Assembly (NCBI GenBank): GCA_001839685.1
Contig: MLAK01000885.1
Span: 1-48,876 of the forward strand
Length of the DNA stretch: 48,876 nucleotides
Direction of reading: 5' to 3'
Source: Tritrichomonas foetus
Lineage: Eukaryota > Parabasalia > Tritrichomonadida > Tritrichomonadidae
How positions within the stretch are numbered: the stretch's first letter is position 1; every line of letters starts with the position of its first letter. Shown one piece after another: positions 40,597 to 48,876 of this stretch. The position numbers and the translations under genes are program-made. The notes beneath the pieces are model-generated. The model searched no databases. It saw nothing but the letters and a program-made list of their open reading frames with translations, and had not been told where the DNA came from.

Positions 40597-41676
40597 TTAT
40601 TTATAATATTTTTGCTTTTTCGGACATTTTAAAGAAACATGAATTTTTGTTGCTGGTCCTCTTTCAACTTCATCAACATCGATTTGGAAATCTTCATAAT
40701 TATTATTACAGTGAACAAATACAGTCACATTTCCTTGATAAACTTGTTGAAAAGTTTTAATTTCATTATTTTTTCCATATTCAATAGGTTCAAAACTCGT
40801 TAACACCATTAATTGATTAGAATGAGAAGCGAAATTATCAATTCTATAACCAAAATGAAGTTGCCACCATCTTCTTCTTGTGAGTTCAACTGGAACAGAT
40901 CGAAAAGCAAAATAAGAAAAATCAATAAAACCGTCATCAAGCCAAACAAGATGACTCTTCTTCAAGTTAACCATTTCTTCAGGAGACACTTGGTGAAAGC
41001 TACCAGGAGAGTCCCATGTATTTCCTTGTGAAATTACAACAGATGGATTTGAGGGATGTATTCCACTTTTCCAAGGCTTGATGAATCCGCCTTTTGTCCA
41101 ATTTTCATAGCCAAACTCTCTTTCCATGCAAACGGACACTCTCATTGATGCAGCATGCTCTGCATCATTATACTTTTCACTGCATTCAATCAGTTTTGGA
41201 CCAATAAGGTCCATCATAGTCTTACTGAAAATGACGCCTGATCCACCTTGGGCAAATGGGTGACAATCCCGCTCCGGTTTCATATATTCGGTAATATAGT
41301 TCCATGTGCACCAGAAAAAAGAAATAACTTCGGGATTACTAGAATTATGTTTCCCAAGTCGACGTAAAATGTTTTGATTATATAAATATGTATCATCATC
41401 ACAGACTATATACCATCTGACATGCGGGTTTTGCTTCCATAAGTCATGCATAGCCGGCAAAAATCGTGGTTGAGCCCTGTACCATGGATTTGTCCATTGA
41501 GAACCAATAATATGTTCGGAGCGATTTTTGATTTCGACAAATGATATGTTTGCATGAGGAAATTGATTGTTTATTTGTTTTATTGATTCATTTGGAAATT
41601 CGTCGCTGTACACAAAAACATAAGGAAGGGATGGAATCCAGGAAGAAGCTTGTGAAAAAACACGATTTGTAATCAT
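40597..41676 (-). CDS. GT31-like glycosyltransferase (Fringe/C1GalT1-like), N-terminus incomplete
   Basis: From the first ATG (41676) the product is 359 residues: WTNPWYRAQPRFLPAMHDLW, the donor/metal motif VCDDDTYLY, FAQGGSGVIFSK and a Trp-rich region, an order typical of GT31 enzymes related to Fringe and core-1 galactosyltransferase. The same frame stays open 35 codons upstream of that ATG and encodes what the enzyme should start with: a hydrophobic segment (KLTLLSFLFLF) then NLIPTDLAVGIISGKQ, the first strand of the GT domain. No ATG exists between the preceding in-frame stop and this segment. Either a non-AUG start, a missed small exon, a sequence error or a broken start codon is involved. 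With the segment, the enzyme would be secreted or Golgi-anchored. Confidence 0.82.
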   Translation of the reverse strand: MITNRVFSQASSWIPSLPYVFVYSDEFPNESIKQINNQFPHANISFVEIKNRSEHIIGSQWTNPWYRAQPRFLPAMHDLWKQNPHVRWYIVCDDDTYLYNQNILRRLGKHNSSNPEVISFFWCTWNYITEYMKPERDCHPFAQGGSGVIFSKTMMDLIGPKLIECSEKYNDAEHAASMRVSVCMEREFGYENWTKGGFIKPWKSGIHPSNPSVVISQGNTWDSPGSFHQVSPEEMVNLKKSHLVWLDDGFIDFSYFAFRSVPVELTRRRWWQLHFGYRIDNFASHSNQLMVLTSFEPIEYGKNNEIKTFQQVYQGNVTVFVHCNNNYEDFQIDVDEVERGPATKIHVSLKCPKKQKYYK

Positions 41677-41782
41677 TTGTTTACCAGAAATAATGCCTAC
41701 TGCAAGATCAGTTGGTATTAAATTTTGGTCACATTTGGTAAAAAGAAATAGGAAAGATAACAGCGTCAGTTTAAAAATTAGT

Positions 41783-42643
41783 TATCGTTACTTTGAATTT
41801 ATTTTCTAAGATTATTTGGCTTTAGATGACAATATTTGTCTAATTATTTGGTCAAAAACTCGGCTTTTTCAGAAACAATGTAAATAATCTAATTTCTGGC
41901 AAGGTTTTTGATCTATGAGGATTCATCATTCAATGATTTATTATTCATCAACATCATTTCAACAGTCTTAATAACATAACTTTTGGCACAAAAGTAGTTT
42001 TTTTATGCGAATTCATGATGCTTTCCTTGAAGTTTGTTTTTGAAATGAGAAACGATAAATTTAATATTTATTCAATATTTTGGATGATTTATCTTTTTTT
42101 TCTTTGGTCCGATATTAATTAAACTGAAAAATATCGATCATCTTTGATAGAAAAATGCGTGAAAACAGACAAATCACCAATTTGATCGTATCATGATTTC
42201 AATATTTCTATTAACATATCTCATTGTAATATTTAATAGTAATAGAAAACTCAAAATATGATCTGGTTCTAAGATATAAACTAAACAAATTAAATCATTA
42301 CTGAAAAAAAATTGAATAATAAATTCTGAGCCTTCAATTATCGATGTTAATTCATTATCCTGACTTTAGTATATCTTGTTATTACAACCTTAAAACGAAT
42401 TTTTATCTCAATAAATAATTGTTAAAATATAATTAATATAATATTGCATGATTGTAAAATTAAACTGTGATTTCTACATGGCCATTAACTTCATTTTTCT
42501 TTAACCTTTCACCAAATGAATTTCAATACATTAAACTTTTTCATGAGATACATATAATTGATCTCTCAAACATAGCAATTAATTTAACTATTTTAGAAAC
42601 TTTTTGATAACTGTAAACACATTTTTGAATTTTATAGGTTCTC
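41783..42643. other. AT-rich divergent spacer between the glycosyltransferase and the calcium pump
   Basis: Nothing beyond promoters of the two flanking genes is evident. I searched the part next to the glycosyltransferase for an ATG-bearing exon with a trichomonad-type intron (GTATGT... ACTAACACACAG) and saw no convincing one. Confidence 0.5.
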
Positions 42644-42655
42644 TCACTTATTTCA
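42644..42655 (+). promoter_or_regulatory. Initiator-like motif of the calcium pump gene
   Basis: TCACTTATTTCA lies 14 bases before the ATG at 42670 and fits TCAYTWYTCATTA well. Confidence 0.6.
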
Positions 42656-42669
42656 CATAACTCTTTACA

Positions 42670-45600
42670 ATGTCTGAGGTTTCAATTCAATCTATTCTTG
42701 AAACTTTTGAACGTTGTGGAAGTGAAAATGCAAGCGAGCGATTCAGAGAAATGGGCGGTTTGGATCCGTATGTTCGTACATTCAATGTTGATCTCGAAAC
42801 TGGTCTTTCAGCTGAAGAAAAACGATCAAATTTCGAGCAGAGACGTCAAAAGTGGGGAATTAACGTTCTCCCAGACCCACCAAAAGAATCATGGTGTCAT
42901 ATGTTCATCATGTGTTTTGAAGACTTAATGTTAAAGATTTTAATCATTTCAGCCATCCTTTCTGTCATTTTGACAAGTGTTTTTCCACCAGGAGACAAAG
43001 CAAAGGCAGAAGATTTCATTGATACAATTTCTATTTTTGTTGCAGTCTTTTTGGTGGCAATTGTTCAGACACAAACAAATTATGCACAGCAGAAAAGTTT
43101 CATGGAAATTAACAAGTTGAAAAATGAATATCATGTGAGTGTCATTCGATGTGGCGAAGAGACACAAATTACGAATACTGAATTACTTGTTGGTGATATT
43201 CTTACCTTGAAAAATGGTGATAAAGTTGCTGCAGATGGCCTCTTCATTTCTGGACATAATTTGAAAGTGAACAATTCCCAAGAAACAGGTGAATCATGTG
43301 CTGTGTCAGTTTCTGAAGATCATCCATGGGTTCTTGGTGGTGGTGCAGTTGAGTCTGGTGATGGAAAAGTCCTCGTCTGTGCTGTAGGTCAAAATTCACA
43401 ATCTGGATCTCGAATGATGGATATTCAACAACTTTCGGAAGAACAAGATAAATCACCACTTGAAAAGAAACTTGATAAAGTTGCTGTTATGCTCACTTAT
43501 GTTGGCTTGGCAGGTGCATTACTGACATTCATTGTTTTACTCATATTCTGGATTATTGATGTTGTGAAGCTAAAGAAAGAAGTGGGAAAGTTCAATGCTA
43601 AGTGGTTGAATGATCTTGTTGAAAAATTCATGGTTGGTGTTACAATTTTCATCTGTGCAGTTCCAGAAGGTCTTCCACTGGCTGTTACTCTTTCTCTTGG
43701 TTTTTCGATGAAGAAAATGATGAAAGATAACAATTTTGTTCGTCACCTTAATGCGTGTGAAACAATGGGCGGTGCAACAACAATTTGCTCAGATAAAACA
43801 GGTACTTTAACACAAAATAAGATGACTGTTGTCAGGTTTTACATGGATGGTGAAATTCAAAATCAAAATCCACGATTATCTGAACTAGTCAAAGAAATCT
43901 TTACTGAAGCTGTTGCAATCAATTCTACAGCATTTATGACTTTCGTCGAAGACAAAAATGAAATGAAATATGTTGGATCTTCTTCCGAATGTGCGCTTCT
44001 TCAAATGCTTCCTGATTATGGTGTAGATTACAAACGTGTTCGCGAATCTAATCCAGCAGTCATCATCCACGAATTTTCAAGTGCAAGAAAGAAGATGTCA
44101 ACAATTATTGCTAAAAATGGAAAATTCCGAGCATATGTCAAAGGTGCTCCAGACTTCGTTCTCAAAGGATGCACAAGATATCTCAATAAAGACGGACAAG
44201 TTTTAGACATTACTGAAAATGTAAGAAACTCAATGCTTGAGGTTGTAGGAAAATTTGCTGATCAATCACTTCGAACTATGCTTATCGCCTATAAAGATAT
44301 TAACGCTACCGAAAAACAATCAGAATGGGATGATCCAGTTTTTGTTGAATCTAATCTCATCGTCATTGCAACAGTCGGCATTCAAGATCCACTCCGTCCA
44401 GAAGTCAAGCACGCTATTGAACAATGTAATCGCGCCAATGTCATTGTCCGCATGGTCACAGGAGATTACATTAACACTGCACGCGCCATTTCACGAGAAT
44501 GTGGAATTCTTGAAGGAGACAGTATTGCAATGCTTGGAGAAGATTTTGCAAAGAAATCAAAACTAGAACTCATTGACATTTTGCCGAAATTACGAGTGCT
44601 AGCCAGATCATCACCAAGAGACAAACTTCGTCTTGTTTCAATTTTAATGGAGTCTGGTGAAGTTGTTGCAGTTACTGGAGATGGCTCTAATGATTCTCCT
44701 GCCCTTAAAAAAGCAAATGTAGGGCTTTCAATGGGTCTCTGTGGTACAGAATTAGCCAAAATGGCATCAGATATTGTAATTCTTGATGATAACTTTAATT
44801 CTATTGTTTCTGCTTTGAAATGGGGACGATGCGTTTATGATAATGTTCGTGGATTCCTTCAATTTCAACTTACTGTGAATTTTACTGCAATGATTATTGC
44901 TTTTATTGGATCTTGTGTTTTACATAATTCCCCATTGAAGACCATTCAACTTTTATGGGTTAATTTAATCATGGATTCACTTGGAGCTTTAGCACTTGCC
45001 ACCCGTGGTCCATCAGATGCACTTTTAAATCGTCCACCTTATGGAGAATCTGATGGTTTAATATCAAACGTCATTTTTAGAAACATTTCTGGTCATGTTG
45101 TTTATCAATTGTTAGTCTTGTTTTTGATGTTGTTTGGTGCGAAATCAATTTTCTTAATTAACGAAGTAAATAAAGATCTCCAAGAAAGACATACTTCAAC
45201 TTTAGTGTTCAATACATTCGTATATATGCAGGTTTTCAATTTGATAAATGCACGTGTAGCTGGACAAGATATGTCTGTGATGGATGGTTTATTTATGAAC
45301 CCTTATTTCTTAATCATTTTCTTTGCAATTGCAATTGTTCAAGCAATTTTGACTGAACTTGCAGGAAGCGCCTTTTTGACTGTCCACTTGAATTGGAAAG
45401 AATGGTTGATTTGTATCGGTTTCGGTGCAGCTGAACTCATTGTTGGAGCTATTCTGAGATGTATTCGCTTGAAGGATACAACTACACAAAAATTGAACGC
45501 ACTTCGAGCGCAGAGAAGAGAACAAATGAAACTTTTCTATGCAAACGTTCCAGGCGAAATGCAATGGGAAATGAACATGCTAGATGGAAAATCACCAAAG

Positions 45601-45681
45601 GTTGGTGAATTCGAAGGTAACCAGCCAAACGTGATTACTGGTAAAGAAAAGAATGAACTTGAAGTTGAACTTATTGCATAA
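42670..45681 (+). CDS. Plasma-membrane-type Ca2+-transporting P-type ATPase (PMCA, P2B)
   Basis: 1003 residues from ATG, intronless. All P-type signatures are present: the actuator loop NSQETGES, the M4 ion-site segment ICAVPEGLPLAVTLSLG, the phosphorylation site CSDKTGTLT with Asp375, KGAPDFVLKGCTRY in the nucleotide-binding domain, MVTGD, and VTGDGSNDSPALKKANVGLSMG at the hinge. N- and C-terminal membrane helices are in the expected places, with VNLIMDSLGALALAT in M6. Family role: ATP-driven export of Ca2+ from the cytosol, usually in exchange for protons. The C-terminal tail after the last helix is ~75 residues, shorter than animal PMCAs, and shows no obvious calmodulin-binding segment. 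The location may be plasma membrane or an acidic vacuole. Confidence 0.95.
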   Translation: MSEVSIQSILETFERCGSENASERFREMGGLDPYVRTFNVDLETGLSAEEKRSNFEQRRQKWGINVLPDPPKESWCHMFIMCFEDLMLKILIISAILSVILTSVFPPGDKAKAEDFIDTISIFVAVFLVAIVQTQTNYAQQKSFMEINKLKNEYHVSVIRCGEETQITNTELLVGDILTLKNGDKVAADGLFISGHNLKVNNSQETGESCAVSVSEDHPWVLGGGAVESGDGKVLVCAVGQNSQSGSRMMDIQQLSEEQDKSPLEKKLDKVAVMLTYVGLAGALLTFIVLLIFWIIDVVKLKKEVGKFNAKWLNDLVEKFMVGVTIFICAVPEGLPLAVTLSLGFSMKKMMKDNNFVRHLNACETMGGATTICSDKTGTLTQNKMTVVRFYMDGEIQNQNPRLSELVKEIFTEAVAINSTAFMTFVEDKNEMKYVGSSSECALLQMLPDYGVDYKRVRESNPAVIIHEFSSARKKMSTIIAKNGKFRAYVKGAPDFVLKGCTRYLNKDGQVLDITENVRNSMLEVVGKFADQSLRTMLIAYKDINATEKQSEWDDPVFVESNLIVIATVGIQDPLRPEVKHAIEQCNRANVIVRMVTGDYINTARAISRECGILEGDSIAMLGEDFAKKSKLELIDILPKLRVLARSSPRDKLRLVSILMESGEVVAVTGDGSNDSPALKKANVGLSMGLCGTELAKMASDIVILDDNFNSIVSALKWGRCVYDNVRGFLQFQLTVNFTAMIIAFIGSCVLHNSPLKTIQLLWVNLIMDSLGALALATRGPSDALLNRPPYGESDGLISNVIFRNISGHVVYQLLVLFLMLFGAKSIFLINEVNKDLQERHTSTLVFNTFVYMQVFNLINARVAGQDMSVMDGLFMNPYFLIIFFAIAIVQAILTELAGSAFLTVHLNWKEWLICIGFGAAELIVGAILRCIRLKDTTTQKLNALRAQRREQMKLFYANVPGEMQWEMNMLDGKSPKVGEFEGNQPNVITGKEKNELEVELIA

Positions 45682-46784
45682 TACTGATTAATATGATACA
45701 TAAATTAGAGTTTTTTTATTATAAAAAAGAAAATGAAATTTTTCACAAATTAACATTCTTTTTTAGATAAGAATTCATACGCTGTTTTGTGAAAATTAAT
45801 TATTAATAAATGGTGGGTTCTGTCCGATATTTATTTGGAAATCGAATAATAATGTAATTGTTCTTGTGATAATCGTTAATTTACTACATTTTTCATCTAT
45901 TTGCATCCTTTGGTATGACATGGAACACTTTAATTGCTTTTTATAATCGTTAATTCATAACAAATTCCCTTCAGAAAAAATCTATTATTTTCAATGACAT
46001 CTCAGAAATAATTGACTTGCATTTAAAGCTATATAAAATTGATGTAAATAAAAATGATAAAGATATGAATCACCTAACACCTCAATGACTGATTTTCTAC
46101 TATGAGATTAGAATATTCATGATAATCCCAATTTAGCATTGATATCATTGATCCTTGGATTTTTCCTTTCAATTTCTAAGCATAAAATTTATATAAAAAG
46201 AATATCAATTGAAAATCACCTAATTAAAATCTTTTTATTTCTCTCAAAATATTCAGATGTTTCAAGAATTTTTCTAATGAATTTATATCCCGATATTACT
46301 CACTCAGAATATTTGAGAGGAATTCGGATAATTCGTGATAAGGAATTTTTCAATTATTCTCTCCTCTAATCCTTTTCACCAACCAATAAAGATTCGAAAT
46401 CTTTAAATATCTTGTATATTATCATAAATTTTTCTTTTTTCAGCTAAACCGACCAAAAGGCTTCACGATTGAGTGAAATATTTATTCGCCCTAAAAACTT
46501 TAAAGTGTTTAAGGAAAAAACCCTCAAAAATAATTTTTACAATCATGAGGTATGACTGGGTGAAGATAAATTACCTGATGATCCACATTTTAAATCAAAA
46601 TCAACCGCGTTTAGTAAATTGAGATCACACATTTAATTTTTGAATAATCTTTTTCAAGGTATAAACCATATTCATTGAAAAGTTTCTACTCTTTCTCATT
46701 TCACTCAATTTGCACATCTCAAATATTTTATTTCTATTCAATTTTCTTGAAAAAATTCTTACACGGTGATAAACTATAGAATTG
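45682..46784. other. AT-rich spacer upstream of the amino-acid transporter
   Basis: About 1.1 kb. A 76-codon plus frame at 46139-46369 begins at TTG and is AT-driven; not accepted. Near the right end TCATTTCACTCAATT (46696-46710) is a possible initiator, 75 bases before the transporter ATG. Confidence 0.5.
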
Positions 46785-48209
46785 ATGATGGCCCCTATTC
46801 AAAAAACGACCTTTCTTATTTCAAACAGAGGAATGAATGATCAGGTTGAGCTCGATGATTTTTCAAGTACATCTTATTCACCAACCAAAAGCAATGTTAG
46901 TGACTCACATTCAGCCAGCATTTCTACTAATCAAAGCAATTCAAGCTCCTCCAGCAATATCGATGAAAAAATATCATCTGAAAAAAATAGCGAAACATAT
47001 GAAGAAGTTGGATATTGGGGAAATTTATTAAACTTACTCAACTGTATGCTTGGTGCTGGAATTTTAAGTGTTCCAAGTACCTTTAATGATTCCGGAATCA
47101 TTGTTTCCTTAGTAATCATGATTATTGTCGTATTAATCACACATTATGCAACAGTCATTACTTTGATTCTACAGGGAAAGACCAAAGCCAGCGGAATTGA
47201 TGAGCTCACAGAAATTTATTTGGGAAAAGTTGGATCTTTCCTTTTGTCAGTCATGGTCATTATATTTAATGTTGGAGCATGTCTGGCATATCTTGTTCTA
47301 GGTGTAGATTTTATTGTTTCATGGTTTTCGTTTGCAGGAATTGATGTCTCATCAAGTCTCTATCGTGCAATCATTACATTTGTGTACGGACTATGTATAC
47401 CGATTCTTTTGTCAGTGCCAAAGAGTCTTAGGTTTTTGAGCTATTTATCATCCATTACAGATTTCTTTATTGTCTTTTATTTCTTTGCAATGCTTGCCAA
47501 AATGATTATTGGCATACGAGAAAGTGGAATTTCTGATACAATTTGCTATGCAAAAGCTGATATGAAGTTATTTTCATCAATTTCAATTTATGCAACCTCA
47601 TTTGCACTACCAATTTGCATTCTGCCGATAATTTGGTCATTCACACCAAATGTTAAAAAAAGATGCCAATCAAGTTATGTTTCATTAGCTATTGTATTTG
47701 CATTAACAGCCATCCCATCTATTTTTGTTTATATCATTTTTGGAGAGAATACTGAAGGAAATGTTCTGAAAAACTTTAAAGATGATGATATTTTAATTGT
47801 TCTTGTAAGAATTGGTTTCTTCTTAATAGTGACAATGTCATATCCTGTGGTGACTCCATGCATATCAGCATCATGGAGCTCCATTATTTTTAAAGTCAAC
47901 AATGCTGCCGATTTAACTGGATGGAGAAGAGCTTTGATTCTCGTAATAACAAATGGGGTTACTCTTATCATTGCAATGTTTTTACCAGAAATGAAGCCAG
48001 CACTTGAAGTTGGTGGAGCGATTGGTGGATGTTTAGGTAATTTTACCGTTCCAGGGCTTTTATGGATAGTTGCTTCAACAAAACAGAAAACACATTGGAC
48101 TAATATTCTATCAATGTTTCTTACAGCGTTTGGAGTGATAACTGCGGTGATATCAACTTATACAGCAGTTTTATCAGCAATTGATGCTTTTAAAACTGTT
48201 GATTTTTAA
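46785..48209 (+). CDS. Amino-acid transporter, AAAP/SLC38 type
   Basis: The open frame begins at TTG 46782; the ATGs at 46785 and 46788 are the likely starts (474 residues). The first ~75 residues are hydrophilic and Ser-rich. Then come eleven likely membrane helices, beginning with the family signature WGNLLNLLNCMLGAGILSVP, in which the unwound GAGIL of helix 1 forms the substrate and Na+/H+ site. Later helices include FSFAGIDVSS-flanked segments, LPICILPIIWSFTPNV, and VVTPCISASW. Family members move neutral amino acids across plasma, vacuolar or lysosomal membranes with a cation. Substrate cannot be told from sequence. Trichomonads rely on amino-acid uptake and carry many such genes. Confidence 0.9.
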   Translation: MMAPIQKTTFLISNRGMNDQVELDDFSSTSYSPTKSNVSDSHSASISTNQSNSSSSSNIDEKISSEKNSETYEEVGYWGNLLNLLNCMLGAGILSVPSTFNDSGIIVSLVIMIIVVLITHYATVITLILQGKTKASGIDELTEIYLGKVGSFLLSVMVIIFNVGACLAYLVLGVDFIVSWFSFAGIDVSSSLYRAIITFVYGLCIPILLSVPKSLRFLSYLSSITDFFIVFYFFAMLAKMIIGIRESGISDTICYAKADMKLFSSISIYATSFALPICILPIIWSFTPNVKKRCQSSYVSLAIVFALTAIPSIFVYIIFGENTEGNVLKNFKDDDILIVLVRIGFFLIVTMSYPVVTPCISASWSSIIFKVNNAADLTGWRRALILVITNGVTLIIAMFLPEMKPALEVGGAIGGCLGNFTVPGLLWIVASTKQKTHWTNILSMFLTAFGVITAVISTYTAVLSAIDAFKTVDF

Positions 48210-48278
48210 TCAATATATGAGAAAAAGTACACATAGAGAAAATATTTTTATTATTTTATTATTTTATTAAAAAGAAAG

Positions 48279-48312
48279 GAGAAAAAAAAAAAAAAAGAAA
48301 AAAAAAAAAAAT
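48279..48312. repeat. A-rich tract downstream of the transporter
   Basis: A run of A residues interrupted by single G, shortly after the transporter stop and an ATTTTATT-rich stretch. Probably 3' flank low-complexity sequence. Confidence 0.7.
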
Positions 48313-48499
48313 CATTTGTATTTTATTTTAGAAACTGGAAAAAAGAAAGGGACGATTTTGAAATTAAAAAATAGAAAGGAAAATAGAATTAAATGTTTTG
48401 AAAAAAGTGAATAAGTAAGAAAACTTACCAAAATAAACGAAATAAATTTTATTAACGTAATAATTGATTTTGTTTTGATTTTGTTTGTTTTTGTTTGTT

Positions 48500-48876
48500 T
48501 TAAATAGCAATGGAATCATCTTCATCATTAATTGATGATTCAATACCTAATGATAGATTCTTCTTCTTAGAAACATAAATAGAAACACCAACAATAACTG
48601 CAACAACAACAACACATGCAATAACAATACCTGCAATCGCACCTGGTCCAAGTTGATTCGTCGATGTTTGTTTTGATGAAACAACAAGTTTCTGTCTAGA
48701 TTTGTTTCCTGTATTCATATTTTCACATTTCACTGTTGAATAAATAGAACCTTGAAGAGTAACTTTTTTCTTCCATTCATTACAATTTGAAATATTTGAA
48801 ATAATTGTTAAATTCTTTTCTTTGTCTTCTTCTTTTACTTCTTCTTTAATTTCATCATTTTGTAATGATATATCTT
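48500..48876 (-). CDS. C-terminal part of a type I surface membrane protein (partial, runs off the window)
   Basis: The minus-strand frame is open from its stop at 48500 to the window edge, about 125 residues, so the start lies outside. The visible part is a polar ectodomain rich in E, K and N, then TNQLGPGAIAGIVIACVVVV extending to VAVIVGVSIYVSKKK, a single transmembrane helix with a Gly/Ala-Val pattern and a stop-transfer lysine cluster. The cytoplasmic tail is ~22 residues, ending in acidic DDSIAI. This GAIAGIVI-type anchor with a short tail is typical of trichomonad surface protein families such as BspA-like leucine-rich-repeat and Pmp-like proteins. The ectodomain family cannot be told from this fragment. 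Confidence 0.75.
   Translation of the reverse strand, partial: DISLQNDEIKEEVKEEDKEKNLTIISNISNCNEWKKKVTLQGSIYSTVKCENMNTGNKSRQKLVVSSKQTSTNQLGPGAIAGIVIACVVVVAVIVGVSIYVSKKKNLSLGIESSINDEDDSIAI

Noticed and set aside
46139..46369. 76-codon plus frame upstream of the transporter
   Set aside because: Begins at TTG, AT-driven composition, no initiator and no family resemblance.
1..48876. CRISPR arrays, tRNA genes or U1/U2/U6 snRNA genes
   Set aside because: No regularly spaced repeats, no tRNA B-box with a matching fold and no snRNA core sequences were seen on either strand.

Overview
This window looks like nuclear DNA from a trichomonad (Parabasalia), most likely Tritrichomonas or a close relative. 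The reasons are AT-rich, intron-free genes with short spacers, initiator-like TCAYTWYTCATTA motifs just upstream of several start codons, a decayed ankyrin gene of the DUF3447 type that is abundant in trichomonads, and a mix of clearly eukaryotic flagellar, endosomal, spindle-checkpoint and splicing genes. The organism name is an inference; the protein families are read from the sequence.

Layout. 1-12 kb is mostly minus strand: an RRM-like protein, a Tubby-domain protein, an ER Hsp110/HYOU1-type chaperone, the WASH-complex subunit strumpellin and the checkpoint protein Bub3. Bub3 is head-to-head with a PP2A-type phosphatase (12.3-13.2 kb). 13.2-17 kb is a disturbed region: an intact pogo/Tigger-like DDE transposase, a coding relic, and an inverted 475-bp copy of the transposase 3' end. 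That copy stops at an N on one side and at an exact Tn5 (Nextera) mosaic end on the other, which points to a library or assembly chimera. 17.8-21 kb is an ankyrin/DUF3447 pseudogene on the minus strand.

21.4-35 kb holds CFAP52 (axoneme), a proline/serine-rich unknown protein, the ER membrane protein Asterix, an unusually GC-rich unknown gene, a Myb DNA-binding protein, IFT22 (intraflagellar transport), a multi-pass membrane protein, U1-70K, an RNPS1-like RRM protein and a thioredoxin-like protein. 35.6-37.7 kb appears empty. 37.7-48.9 kb carries a coiled-coil/SP-rich protein, a tail-anchored coiled-coil protein, a CDK, a GT31-like glycosyltransferase whose N-terminal hydrophobic segment has no ATG, a PMCA-type calcium pump, an amino-acid transporter, and the 3' end of a type I surface protein that runs off the window.

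The genes are mostly independent housekeeping units. Shared themes are the flagellum (CFAP52, IFT22, possibly Tubby), ER membrane and lumen (HYOU1-like, Asterix), cell-cycle signalling (Bub3, PP2A, CDK) and pre-mRNA splicing (U1-70K, RNPS1-like) in an intron-poor genome. I did not find a convincing new multi-gene system. The most notable items are the adapter-bearing inverted repeat, the start-less glycosyltransferase, the GC-rich orphan gene and the altered phosphatase and kinase motifs. Several long open frames begin at TTG/GTG; where an in-frame ATG follows I used the ATG.
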